DNA of 36,519 nt from a virus, in IMG/VR virus record IMGVR_UViG_3300022542_000667, positions 1-36,519 of that record; one strand, written 5' to 3'. A program made the translations under genes and the position numbers. Of this stretch, positions 1 through 6,259 are shown in pieces (the stretch's first letter is position 1; every line of letters starts with the position of its first letter). The notes beneath the pieces were generated by a model. The model was not told where the DNA came from. It worked only from the letters and a program-made list of their open reading frames with translations, and ran no database searches.

Positions 1-120
1 CCCCCCCCCGCACTCCCCCCCCCACCCCCCCCCCCCCCCCCGCCCCCCCCACGGGGCCGCGGTCGTCACGCCCCCGGGCGGTGGCCGCGGCCGCCCCCCC
101 CCCACCCTGGGGGGGGGGCC
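1..120. other. C-rich low-complexity contig end, probable sequencing/assembly artefact
   Basis: This stretch is almost entirely runs of C, interrupted by single other bases, followed by G/C-only patches. It carries no plausible reading frame and cuts into a leftward gene whose coding signal is clear up to about position 121. The abrupt change from ordinary coding sequence to homopolymer suggests low-quality read extension (for example poly-G calls from two-colour chemistry, read on the opposite strand) rather than biology. A genuine terminal sequence cannot be excluded from the sequence alone. Confidence 0.75.
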
Positions 121-218
121 CCACGACCGGTGATGGCCACTTGCAGGGCCTCGGAGAATTGGACACCGTTGGCTAGGGCGCCGATGAGACTAGCAACCGT
201 CGTTAGTTGGACCTTCAT
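121..218 (-). CDS. Partial hypothetical protein, N-terminal fragment only
   Basis: Reading leftward from an ATG at 218, an open frame begins MKVQLTTVASLIGALANG and continues VQFSEALQVAITGR before entering the C-rich artefact. The amino acid pattern (a regular helix-forming mix of Ala, Leu, Val, Gln, Glu) looks like real protein. The start lies inside the end of the upstream gene, a 29-nt overlap, with a GAGGAC purine stretch just ahead of two consecutive ATG codons. Only about 32 codons are readable, so no family can be assigned. It is the last visible member of the leftward operon. Confidence 0.5.
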
Positions 219-561
219 CATCGTCCTCGTTGAGCCTCCCCGCGAAGAACTTGGTCAGGTCTAGGTTGCCGATGCCGAGAGGGCACTGGGCGTACATGTA
301 GAGGCCCATTGCGCCGTAGTCCCGGTTTGCCTCGATGGATAGATCCAGGCCGAAGCCAAAGACCGTCACGCCGAGGCGGCCGTGGATCTCGGTGGCGCTG
401 ACCTTAGCGGTAAGACTGAGGTTGAACTCCGTGGCGGTCTCTAGGATGTCCTTGAGTCCCCCCACTTTCCAACCGTCAAGGCGGAGTGTCGTCTTCGGGT
501 TCTTCCCTTCGAGCTCATCAACGAACTGGCCCAGGGTTTGGCGTCCAAGATAGAACTTCAT
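190..561 (-). CDS. Hypothetical protein, 123 aa
   Basis: I do not recognise this protein. It starts MKFYLGRQTLGQFVDEL and has alternating hydrophobic residues in its centre (SLTAKVSATEIHGRLGVTVF), suggesting a beta-rich fold, then an acidic tail rich in Asp and Glu. The ATG at 561 is chosen over an upstream in-frame ATG because an AGGAGG site lies 6 nt ahead of it. This ATG overlaps the stop of the FmdB-like gene as ATGA, the usual arrangement for translational coupling. It is the fourth gene of the leftward operon driven from about 1500. No signal peptide or membrane segment is seen. Confidence 0.7.
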   Translation of the reverse strand: MKFYLGRQTLGQFVDELEGKNPKTTLRLDGWKVGGLKDILETATEFNLSLTAKVSATEIHGRLGVTVFGFGLDLSIEANRDYGAMGLYMYAQCPLGIGNLDLTKFFAGRLNEDDDEGPTNDGC

Positions 562-737
562 GTCGTGCCTCCTTTGATGGTGATTCCTGGTGGGGTGAAG
601 ACGCGCCGCATCTGCGTAGCGTTGCGGCCCCGGCACTTGGGGGAATGGCAATAGACTGGGGTGTGTCGCTCTTCGATGGTGCGGCGGAGTTCTATTCCAT
701 GTCCGCAGTGCGGACAGAGGTATTGATACACGGGCAC
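558..737 (-). CDS. FmdB-like small zinc-ribbon protein, 59 aa
   Basis: The sequence begins VPVYQYLCPHCGHGIELRR, very close to the opening of the FmdB/CxxC_CxxC_SSSS zinc-ribbon family (typically M-P-x-Y-x-Y-x-C-x-x-C-G). A second cysteine pair follows in CHSPKC, so four cysteines can bind one zinc ion. Such small proteins occur widely in bacteria and phages, with a proposed but mostly untested regulatory role. The start is taken as the GTG at 737 because AGGAGG lies 6 nt upstream; earlier in-frame starts would place that site inside the gene. The stop overlaps the next gene by 4 nt (ATGA). Confidence 0.7.
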   Translation of the reverse strand: MPVYQYLCPHCGHGIELRRTIEERHTPVYCHSPKCRGRNATQMRRVFTPPGITIKGGTT

Positions 738-747
738 AGTGCACCTC

Positions 748-909
748 CTAGGCTGGGACTTCAACAGGCTCCCTCGCCGGTGCTTTTACAGGCACCTTCA
801 CCGGTAGCGCTGGAGCTGGTTCCTTCTTCTTCGTCTTCTCCGGCACTGTGATGATAATCGGCCGGGGATCACTTGTCTCTTCGTATAGAGGTTTGCCAAT
901 CCTGGTCAA
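748..909 (-). CDS. Small proline-rich protein, 53 aa, TTG start
   Basis: A short frame fills the space between two leftward genes. It begins at a TTG at 909, which overlaps the upstream stop codon (TTGA), and GAGGAG lies 8 nt ahead of it. The product starts TRIGKPLYEETSDPRP and ends in an alternating Pro/Ala/Lys/Val segment (KEPAPALPVKVPVKAPAREP), typical of an extended, disordered tail or linker. Its stop is 10 nt before the GTG of the FmdB-like gene. Support comes from the good ribosome binding site, the lack of any other gene in this 170-bp space and the overlap pattern shared with its neighbours. Function is unknown. Confidence 0.6.
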   Translation of the reverse strand: MTRIGKPLYEETSDPRPIIITVPEKTKKKEPAPALPVKVPVKAPAREPVEVPA

Positions 910-1493
910 CGGTCTAACTCCTCACGGTTGTTCTCACGCCAACCGTTTGCTATCTGGCAGATGCGACAGGCATTCTCGTCTGTCTCGGGATCAAGTACCG
1001 GAACGCCAAGCTCCTTGGCGATTCGGTCAACGATGTCCACAACCTTCTCGACGTGCCACCCCTCGGGGTAGCCCATCTTGTTGAGCTCTGCTGTAGTCCA
1101 AACGGCGGCGTTGATCTTGGGCGTACAGAGGAAGTCGATGCGGTACTTCAACATCCGGCCCCCCTCGCTGTGAATAGCCACCTTGCCGATAGCGGTTACA
1201 TGGGCGATGACGCTCTGGCCACTAGCTCGAGGGTAGAGACGGTGGAAGTAGTACCCACACGTACAGTCTAGCTCCGCGCCACATGTGTGCTTTGGGATCT
1301 CTCCAGCCTTGTGGCGTATTCGTTGCTCGTCGGTCACGTGGTCGGCGTAGCTCATGAAGCCGCGGCACTTGGCTTCGGGGGACTCGCGGGCATGGACATG
1401 TTGTCCATTTAACCCCACAAGCACTGTTTGCTGGTGCTTCTGACATCGACCGATATTGTAGACACGCCAACCGTGAATCGTAGGGTTACTCAT
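906..1493 (-). CDS. Cys/His-rich hypothetical protein, 195 aa
   Basis: This is the first gene of the leftward operon. The protein has several Cys and His clusters: CQKH near residue 18, HTCGAELDCTCGYYFHR around residues 71-87 and ACRICQ near residue 178. At least one zinc-binding site is likely. The segment CTCGYYFHR followed by VIAHVTAIGKVAIHSEGGRM resembles a module I associate with uncharacterised bacterial and phage proteins, where a CxCG turn precedes a small beta domain. I cannot name a function. The ATG at 1493 lies only 9 bp after a perfect TATAAT, so its transcript would have almost no leader. An upstream in-frame ATG at 1544 would begin before the promoter -35 and is not preferred. 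Confidence 0.7.
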   Translation of the reverse strand: MSNPTIHGWRVYNIGRCQKHQQTVLVGLNGQHVHARESPEAKCRGFMSYADHVTDEQRIRHKAGEIPKHTCGAELDCTCGYYFHRLYPRASGQSVIAHVTAIGKVAIHSEGGRMLKYRIDFLCTPKINAAVWTTAELNKMGYPEGWHVEKVVDIVDRIAKELGVPVLDPETDENACRICQIANGWRENNREELDR

Positions 1494-1502
1494 AGCACCC
1501 CC

Positions 1503-1532
1503 ATTATAGCCCGGTCTGCGGGAAGTTGTCAA
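1503..1532 (-). promoter_or_regulatory. Consensus sigma-70 promoter for the leftward operon
   Basis: On the minus strand TTGACA (1532-1527) and TATAAT (1508-1503) are separated by 18 bp. Both hexamers are perfect consensus. The predicted transcription start falls at about 1496, only a few bases before the ATG at 1493, so the mRNA would be leaderless or nearly so. It faces away from, and is only 5 bp from, the rightward -35 box. Confidence 0.85.
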
Positions 1533-1543
1533 GCTCCTTGACA
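1527..1543. promoter_or_regulatory. Palindrome joining two divergent -35 boxes, candidate operator
   Basis: TGTCAAG-CTC-CTTGACA is a perfect inverted repeat with 7-bp arms and a 3-bp centre. The left arm is the -35 box of the leftward promoter and the right arm is that of the rightward promoter. A dimeric regulator bound here would block both. Alternatively, two identical -35 hexamers placed back to back generate such a palindrome automatically, although the extra matching G/C at the inner edge of each arm goes beyond that. Confidence 0.55.
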
Positions 1544-1566
1544 CGCGCCCCCGCAGGGGGTATACT
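1538..1566 (+). promoter_or_regulatory. Consensus sigma-70 promoter for the rightward virion operon
   Basis: TTGACA (1538-1543), a 17-bp spacer and TATACT (1561-1566) match the bacterial housekeeping consensus at 11 of 12 positions. The predicted start is about 1573, giving a leader of roughly 37 nt to the ATG at 1610. The spacer contains the inverted repeat CCCCC-GCA-GGGGG (1548-1560), exactly between the two boxes, a position where a repressor could bind. Confidence 0.85.
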
Positions 1567-1609
1567 GTTTATGGGTGTATGCACTTTAGCCTCTAGGAGG
1601 ATTCAAACT

Positions 1610-2011
1610 ATGAGCGGACTTGGAAATTGGGTGTACAAGCCGTGCACCATCGCCAACGCTGGGAACCTGTCCGGCGCTGTGGCCATCGCGGGCTACCGGG
1701 TCGTCGGCGTCGTCTCCCCTTCTGCGTGGACCGCAGCCGACATCGCCCTCCAGCTCCGGCCTGACGACAACCTTAGCTCCTACCTGAAGGTCATGGACCA
1801 GGCCGGTGAGATCATCAAGTTCAAGACCATTCAAACAGCCGGGGCTCGGGTACACTTGCTGGGCTCCACTGAGTCGGCGAACGTCGGTGGCGGCATCCCC
1901 TATATCTGCGGGGCCTACGTGAAGCTCCACAGCATCGACACTAGCGACGAGACGGACGAGGCCCAGGGCGCCGAGCGCGTGCTCTACGTGATTCTGGAAC
2001 CACTCGACTAG
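1610..2011 (+). CDS. Small beta-rich protein, probable virion component, 133 aa
   Basis: First gene of the rightward operon. After MSGLGNWVYKPCTIANAGNL comes a segment, VAIAGYRVVGVVSPSAWTAA, with the pattern 'G-hydrophobic-VG-hydrophobic-P-x-x-WTAA'. This motif is familiar from small phage structural proteins of unknown role, in which a beta-sandwich is built around an AWTAADI-type turn. AGGAGG is 9 nt before the ATG at 1610, which decides the start over an upstream in-frame ATG at 1526. Its place far upstream of the capsid gene leaves its role open; minor capsid or decoration protein is the best guess. Confidence 0.65.
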   Translation: MSGLGNWVYKPCTIANAGNLSGAVAIAGYRVVGVVSPSAWTAADIALQLRPDDNLSSYLKVMDQAGEIIKFKTIQTAGARVHLLGSTESANVGGGIPYICGAYVKLHSIDTSDETDEAQGAERVLYVILEPLD

Positions 2012-2022
2012 GAGGCAGACAG

Positions 2023-2373
2023 ATGAGTTTCTACCCGCGCGACCGGAGTCCGGCGCAAGAGCTGACTCCCGACATGAATGTTCCTTCTTTCCCTGTGCCG
2101 AAGGAGTACACGGATGACCTGCCCGGCTTCCTCCAGGTCCTCATTGACCAGTACGATGAGATCAAGGATGAGCTGAGCAAGATCTGGGCGGACAAGTATG
2201 CGCCCACCAAGTCAATAGGGACGACGTATGAGAAGTCCGACGTCCGAAAGCGGATGGAGCGCGACAGGCACGAGGAAGAGCTAGAGGAGAAAGAGCAGGC
2301 GCTCCTGGCTCAGATCCGCGAGCTCCGCGCCTTGATCCCCCCGAAGCCCCCGGCTGACCTTGGCTCGAAGTAA
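2023..2373 (+). CDS. Hypothetical protein with C-terminal coiled coil, 116 aa
   Basis: Not recognised. The first 30 residues are extended and proline-containing. Residues 35-55 (LPGFLQVLIDQYDEIKDEL) look helical, and residues 70-105 form a strongly charged helix rich in Glu, Arg and Lys with regular Leu spacing, consistent with a coiled coil. AGGAGG lies 9 nt upstream of the ATG at 2023. It sits between a small beta-rich protein and a small basic protein in the operon start region. Confidence 0.65.
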   Translation: MSFYPRDRSPAQELTPDMNVPSFPVPKEYTDDLPGFLQVLIDQYDEIKDELSKIWADKYAPTKSIGTTYEKSDVRKRMERDRHEEELEEKEQALLAQIRELRALIPPKPPADLGSK

Positions 2374-2410
2374 CATGGAAACGCTGGGAACGGCGTCAGG
2401 AGTACCGGTT

Positions 2411-2659
2411 GTGAACAAGCGCCGTGACGTCATCCGCAAGAAGGCCCGCCGCAAGGGGAAGGCAGCAGCCAAGGGCAAGATGTCCAAGGGCGCGTCGCAG
2501 CGCATCTCGGAGAAGATCGAGCACCTAATCGAGAGTGGCGAATTCCCCAACACAGCGAAGGGCCGCGCACGAGCCGCGGCAATGGCCTACAGCATGGAGC
2601 GCGCGGGTCGCCTACGGCGCCACGGCAAGTACATCCCAGTGAAGAAAGGAAATGGCTAA
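2411..2659 (+). CDS. Small highly basic protein, 82 aa, GTG start
   Basis: The protein begins VNKRRDVIRKKARRKGKA and is very rich in Lys, Arg and Ala. Its second half (KGASQRISEKIEHLIESGE, then AKGRARAAAMAYSMERAGR) resembles a short helix-turn motif common in small phage proteins, where 'AxAIAYSMxR' ends the second helix; its function there is unknown. Nucleic acid binding is plausible from the charge. I prefer the GTG at 2411 because GGAG is 8 nt upstream. An ATG at 2375 and a TTG at 2360 are also in frame but lack a good site. The stop overlaps the next ATG by one base (TAATG). Confidence 0.6.
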   Translation: MNKRRDVIRKKARRKGKAAAKGKMSKGASQRISEKIEHLIESGEFPNTAKGRARAAAMAYSMERAGRLRRHGKYIPVKKGNG

Positions 2660-2877
2660 TGGTAGATCCAGGCCTCTATAACCCCCACACGATGATCTAC
2701 ATCCGCGCCGAAGAAGTTGAGCGCGCAAACGAGCCGCCTGTAGTTCCGCAGCTCCTTGAGCTTCGTCGCTCATTTGACCTTGGCCACTACACCGTAGAGA
2801 AACTAACCGGCCTCATCGACGAGCTGGAGGAGTGTCTTGAGGAGTGGGTTGCGAATAACCCACCGGAAGGGGAATAG
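2659..2877 (+). CDS. Hypothetical acidic protein, 72 aa
   Basis: Not recognised. The protein is acidic, and residues 30-65 (LLELRRSFDLGHYTVEKL, then IDELEECLEEWV) are likely two helices. It starts at the ATG overlapping the upstream stop, with AAAGGAA ahead, and ends 2 nt before the next ATG. It has no membrane segment or metal site. The tight packing on both sides supports it as a real gene. Confidence 0.6.
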   Translation: MVDPGLYNPHTMIYIRAEEVERANEPPVVPQLLELRRSFDLGHYTVEKLTGLIDELEECLEEWVANNPPEGE

Positions 2878-2879
2878 CT

Positions 2880-3245
2880 ATGGCAGGACCACCAGACATC
2901 TTGAGGCGTCCCTCGCGGCGGGAGGAACTACTAGGACGAGCCCGCGCTAAGGGCCTCGCAAAGGCCGCGGAGGCTTTCGGCGGGGAGATTCGCTCTGGGC
3001 AAACCCTAGAGCAGCGTAACATACGGGCGGGCCGAGTTGGTGTGCGGGTGAATCGCGCTATCGCTCAAATCCAGGCGGAGGCCAAGCGCGGTGGGGCTGC
3101 CATAAGCCGCTTCGCCGCTACGGAGGAACTCCGCAAGCGCGGCCGGGCAGTGGGGGCCGCGGCAGCGTTGCCGGGTTGGGCCAAAGGACCAGATCGCCTT
3201 GGAAAGACGATCAAGAAGATCCTAACATGGTCGCCGGGTGGTTAG
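2880..3245 (+). CDS. Basic Ala/Arg-rich hypothetical protein, 121 aa
   Basis: Not recognised. The protein is strongly basic and Ala-rich, largely helical by composition (LGRARAKGLAKAAEAFGG, ATEELRKRGRAVGAAAALPG). GGAAGGGG precedes the ATG at 2880. Such small basic helical proteins next to the terminase can be DNA-binding packaging factors, but no small-terminase motif such as a clear helix-turn-helix can be pointed to. It is one of the candidates for the missing TerS. Confidence 0.6.
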   Translation: MAGPPDILRRPSRREELLGRARAKGLAKAAEAFGGEIRSGQTLEQRNIRAGRVGVRVNRAIAQIQAEAKRGGAAISRFAATEELRKRGRAVGAAAALPGWAKGPDRLGKTIKKILTWSPGG

Positions 3246-3253
3246 GTGGAGTC

Positions 3254-3463
3254 ATGGTTAAGAAGTGGATTGCCCCCATGAAGAGGAAGATGAAGAGGGC
3301 CGGGACTGTAGGTTCCCTCCGAGCCATCGCGCAGCGACGTGGACTCTTGGCGGGTAAGGGCGACTCGTTGACATGTAGTGACATCGCTAAGCTGAAGAAG
3401 TCCAGTGACCCCAAGATCGTCAAGAAGGCCACGGCCGCTGGCAACATGATGAAATGCAAGTAA
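3254..3463 (+). CDS. Small basic protein, 69 aa
   Basis: The sequence MVKKWIAPMKRKMKRAGTVG is followed by SLRAIAQRRGLLAGKGDSLT and a tail with KLKKSSDPKIVKKATAAGNM. The pattern 'GTxGSL...G......C....KKSSDPxxxKKAxxAxNM' recurs in small phage proteins of unknown function; this is recollection, not a search. The ATG at 3254 is chosen because AGGTGGA lies 3 to 4 nt ahead, whereas upstream in-frame ATGs fall inside the previous gene. Charge suggests DNA or capsid-interior binding. Confidence 0.6.
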   Translation: MVKKWIAPMKRKMKRAGTVGSLRAIAQRRGLLAGKGDSLTCSDIAKLKKSSDPKIVKKATAAGNMMKCK

Positions 3464-3487
3464 GGAGTTTGGCTATGGAGGGGACCG

Positions 3488-3601
3488 ATGTCTTGGACGG
3501 ACCTCCTGATCCTGATCAATTCCGCCGACACACTGTTGGGAGTCTTCATCCTGGCCTTTGCCGGGTATTGTGCATATCGCAAGTGGTGGAAACGTGGCTA
3601 A
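3488..3601 (+). CDS. Single-TM micropeptide, 37 aa, holin-like candidate
   Basis: A short frame just before the terminase encodes MSWTDLLILINSADTLLGVF then ILAFAGYCAYRKWWKRG. Residues 5-28 form one hydrophobic membrane segment and the C-terminus is strongly positive (RKWWKRG), the usual signal for a cytoplasmic tail. GGAGG lies about 7 nt before the ATG, and the stop overlaps the GTG start of TerL by 8 nt. It would sit in the host membrane. A small holin, a pinholin-like protein or another phage membrane peptide are all possible; there is no endolysin nearby to decide. Confidence 0.6.
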   Translation: MSWTDLLILINSADTLLGVFILAFAGYCAYRKWWKRG

Positions 3602-5327
3602 CGCACCGCCGATAGAGCTATTGTCCGGGGGCTTGGATCCCGATAGCGAGATGTACAAGCTCCTGCTCGACCCGAGCCCAGAGTGGCAGCAGAAGTGGAT
3701 TGAGACTCTGCTGACTATCGACTCGGAGCAGGGGGTTATCGTCCCCTTCAAGCTCTACCCCCAGCAGGTCCAGATGCTCTATGGCGCAACTGGCCGTGAT
3801 GTTACCATCAAGGGCCGCCAGACGAGGGCTTCCTCGCTGCTGCTGGCCCGTAACATGCGTCGGATGACAACCGGTACTGGGTTGAAGGCCATCGTGATGA
3901 CGCAGGATGACCAGACTACAGCTACGTTCCGCGCTAGGATCAAGCACCACCTACGGGACCTGGCCTCGCATGGACTGGAGTACCAGATCACACTGGACAA
4001 CGACAACGAGCTGGTGATTGGCGACTTGGAAAACCGCTTCATGTTTACCTCTGGCGAGCAGCGAGTCGCCGGACGAGCTATTACCGGCCACATAGTCCAC
4101 CTCTCGGAGGTGGCTCACTATCCTATGGATAAGGCATACTCCCTTCTCGGTGGCATTACGCCGTCTGTGCCTGGGCCGCCCTATGGGTGGTTTGACATGG
4201 AGAGCACGCCGCAAGGCGCCGAGGGTACTTTCTACGACCACGCGGTGTCTGCTCGGCCCATGGACCCAGATAGCGAGTGGGCTGTCCACTTGTATCCATG
4301 GTGGCTAGAGCCACGCTACACCGTAGGCACCGAGGCGGGTGCTGATATCCTCCTCCCGAGTGCAGAGTTCGCTCGGCGGGTCGCTGAGTTCGAGCCGAGC
4401 CCAGAAGAGGCGCTGCTCATACGAGAGTTCGAGTTAAGCGTCCCCCAGCTCCTGTGGCGCCGGGTGCGTTACCGAGCAATGGCGAAGACGGACACACCGT
4501 TCCTCCAGGAGTACGTCGAGCGGATCTCCACGTGCTTCGTGAGTGCGAGCGAGAACTTCTTCGCTAGCCCGGATGGTGTGGACCACCTGGCCTACTATCG
4601 CACCCAGGTGCGGGAGCCGGTGATAAAGAAGCAGTCTCTGCCGTGGGCCGGTGGGGATATCAGCTTCTTTGGATCGAACCTCCATATCTGGGAGCTCCCC
4701 CAGCCTGGCGAGAAGTACGTTGGCTGGATGGACTGCGCCGGTGGTGGGCTCGACGAGAGAAGCGACTTCACGGCGTTGGTGGTAATGAACGTGCATACGC
4801 TGCACCACGTCGCCACCCTACGGCTGAAGGTAGCCCCGAGTGAGTCGGCACCAATGGCCGCGGCCGTGATGAAATACTACAACGAAGGTGTCCTAGGCGG
4901 CGAGCGCGATGCCTTTGGCTCGACCGCAGTTGACGCTCTACAGAAGATAGGCTACCGGAACCTGTGGTACTACACTGATCCACGGAGTCGTATAGAGCCA
5001 CAGGTATGGGGCCACCCGACACAAGTTCGGGATAAGATCCTGGATGCGCTGCGTAAGCAGGTCTTCGAGCACAGCTTCGTGACCTCAGACGTAGCGCTTG
5101 TCCAGGAGATGGGCTCCTTTGGTTGGGCCAAGGTCCAGGGCAAGCGGAAGGCGGTTGGGAAGCAGAGTCACGATGACCTTGTGCTGGCCGCGGCAGGTGC
5201 CGCATACATCGCGCCCACCTACGCCACACGGCGGGCGCCCGACCAGCAGGAGCCTATCCTAGTTGGCCCGCACGGGCTAGTTATAAGAAAGGGGCCGCGC
5301 AAGGGACCACAGCCCTGGATGCGGTAG
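3594..5327 (+). CDS. terL: Terminase large subunit (TerL), 577 aa
   Basis: This is the DNA packaging motor: an ATPase that drives DNA through the portal and a nuclease that cuts it. Numbering from the GTG at 3594, an adenine-binding Q-type segment (PFKLYPQQVQML) is at 51-62, a deviant Walker A loop KGRQTRASS at 73-81, Walker B IVHLSE at 167-172 and a coupling-type motif ESTPQG at 203-208. The RNase H-like nuclease has MDCAGGGLDERSDF with its first Asp near 380, a second acidic cluster near 437-439 and QSHDDLVLA with the final Asp pair at 527-528. Length is normal. A TTG at 3558 could extend it by 12 residues but would overlap the preceding peptide more. The portal gene follows one gene later, as usual. 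Confidence 0.92.
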   Translation: MANAPPIELLSGGLDPDSEMYKLLLDPSPEWQQKWIETLLTIDSEQGVIVPFKLYPQQVQMLYGATGRDVTIKGRQTRASSLLLARNMRRMTTGTGLKAIVMTQDDQTTATFRARIKHHLRDLASHGLEYQITLDNDNELVIGDLENRFMFTSGEQRVAGRAITGHIVHLSEVAHYPMDKAYSLLGGITPSVPGPPYGWFDMESTPQGAEGTFYDHAVSARPMDPDSEWAVHLYPWWLEPRYTVGTEAGADILLPSAEFARRVAEFEPSPEEALLIREFELSVPQLLWRRVRYRAMAKTDTPFLQEYVERISTCFVSASENFFASPDGVDHLAYYRTQVREPVIKKQSLPWAGGDISFFGSNLHIWELPQPGEKYVGWMDCAGGGLDERSDFTALVVMNVHTLHHVATLRLKVAPSESAPMAAAVMKYYNEGVLGGERDAFGSTAVDALQKIGYRNLWYYTDPRSRIEPQVWGHPTQVRDKILDALRKQVFEHSFVTSDVALVQEMGSFGWAKVQGKRKAVGKQSHDDLVLAAAGAAYIAPTYATRRAPDQQEPILVGPHGLVIRKGPRKGPQPWMR

Positions 5328-5329
5328 CT

Positions 5330-6259
5330 ATGGCGAGACCAGAACTACTAGCCCAGGAAGTCCGGCGCTTTCGCCAGGCTGCAAAAACCTACCAGCAAGG
5401 CGGTAAAACTGCTGTTATCAAGTTCTTGCGTTATGGCCGTGCTACACACCCGGATGAGGCTGAGCCGCAGGCTGAGTACAACGTGATGCTCCAGGCAGTC
5501 CAGACGGGGAAGGGCGTGGGGAAGGCCCTGAGGGTGGCTCGGTCTCATTTGGCCGCTCACCGGAAAGCATTACGGCCGGAGGAGCGGGGGACTGTTCATG
5601 ACCCTTATCCCGGTCGGCCTGAGGGTAACAGGCAGGCAGTCCGGGGATTCCGAAGAACTATAGCCCTTCTGGAGAAGAAATTGCCTAAGCCTGAGCCTCT
5701 AAGCGAAGAGACACGTCGAGTATTCTACCGGCGCACCCCAAGAGGCACTTACGAGTATGGCCCCGACGAGACGGTTCTGCTCCGGCGGCGCCTGCGTGCG
5801 TTTGAGAAGATCAAGAGCCCCAGCGAGCAGCAGAAGCGCGAGCTCTACCGGCTACAGGCCGCCCTCAAGGGGAAGGCTGCGGCCTTAAAACGTGACGTTG
5901 GAGCTGCGCGGCGCGGTCCCTTTGGCGGTAGCCCTGGCCCGCACCAGATCATCGCGGGGGCAGGCGTTGCTGCCGGGGGTGCTGGCCTAGTTACCGGAAG
6001 GCTGCTGCTCCCTGCCGTAGCTCAAGCCGGGAGGCGGGTTGGCCTTGAGAAGGCCGCCCAAGTTGGGCTAGGATTTGGCGTGGCCATCCTCCAGGCGGCT
6101 GGCATCGGCAAGCAAGAGACTAAGCCGCTCGACGCCCCTCCTGGGGCGGGGGGGCCACAGCCAACACAGACCCCGACGCCGCAAGGCGCCAGGCGGACAA
6201 GTCCTCCTCTTGAGCCCCTCTCGAAGGAGATCATGCGAATGCGTAGGAGGGTGCGGTAA
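5330..6259 (+). CDS. Basic hypothetical virion protein, 309 aa
   Basis: Not recognised. The gene lies between TerL and portal, where head-assembly or internal proteins are often found. The first 200 residues are basic and helical (many Arg, Lys, Leu, Ala). Residues about 205-265 are Gly/Ala-rich and hydrophobic (IIAGAGVAAGGAGLVTGRLL, VGLGFGVAILQAAGIG), resembling membrane-active segments of phage ejection proteins. The C-terminus is a Pro/Thr/Gly-rich linker. A protein that leaves the head with DNA and interacts with the membrane is a reasonable but untested idea. Its TAA overlaps the portal ATG (TAATG). Confidence 0.6.
   Translation: MARPELLAQEVRRFRQAAKTYQQGGKTAVIKFLRYGRATHPDEAEPQAEYNVMLQAVQTGKGVGKALRVARSHLAAHRKALRPEERGTVHDPYPGRPEGNRQAVRGFRRTIALLEKKLPKPEPLSEETRRVFYRRTPRGTYEYGPDETVLLRRRLRAFEKIKSPSEQQKRELYRLQAALKGKAAALKRDVGAARRGPFGGSPGPHQIIAGAGVAAGGAGLVTGRLLLPAVAQAGRRVGLEKAAQVGLGFGVAILQAAGIGKQETKPLDAPPGAGGPQPTQTPTPQGARRTSPPLEPLSKEIMRMRRRVR

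Noticed and set aside
1-120. C-rich stretch as a cos/pac site, terminal repeat or origin
   Set aside because: No inverted repeats of known type, no AT-rich part, and it interrupts a coding frame abruptly; artefact is the simpler explanation.
2880-3463. One of the small basic genes as the small terminase subunit
   Set aside because: Position fits, but neither protein shows a helix-turn-helix or other TerS feature that I can point to, so it is left as a possibility only.
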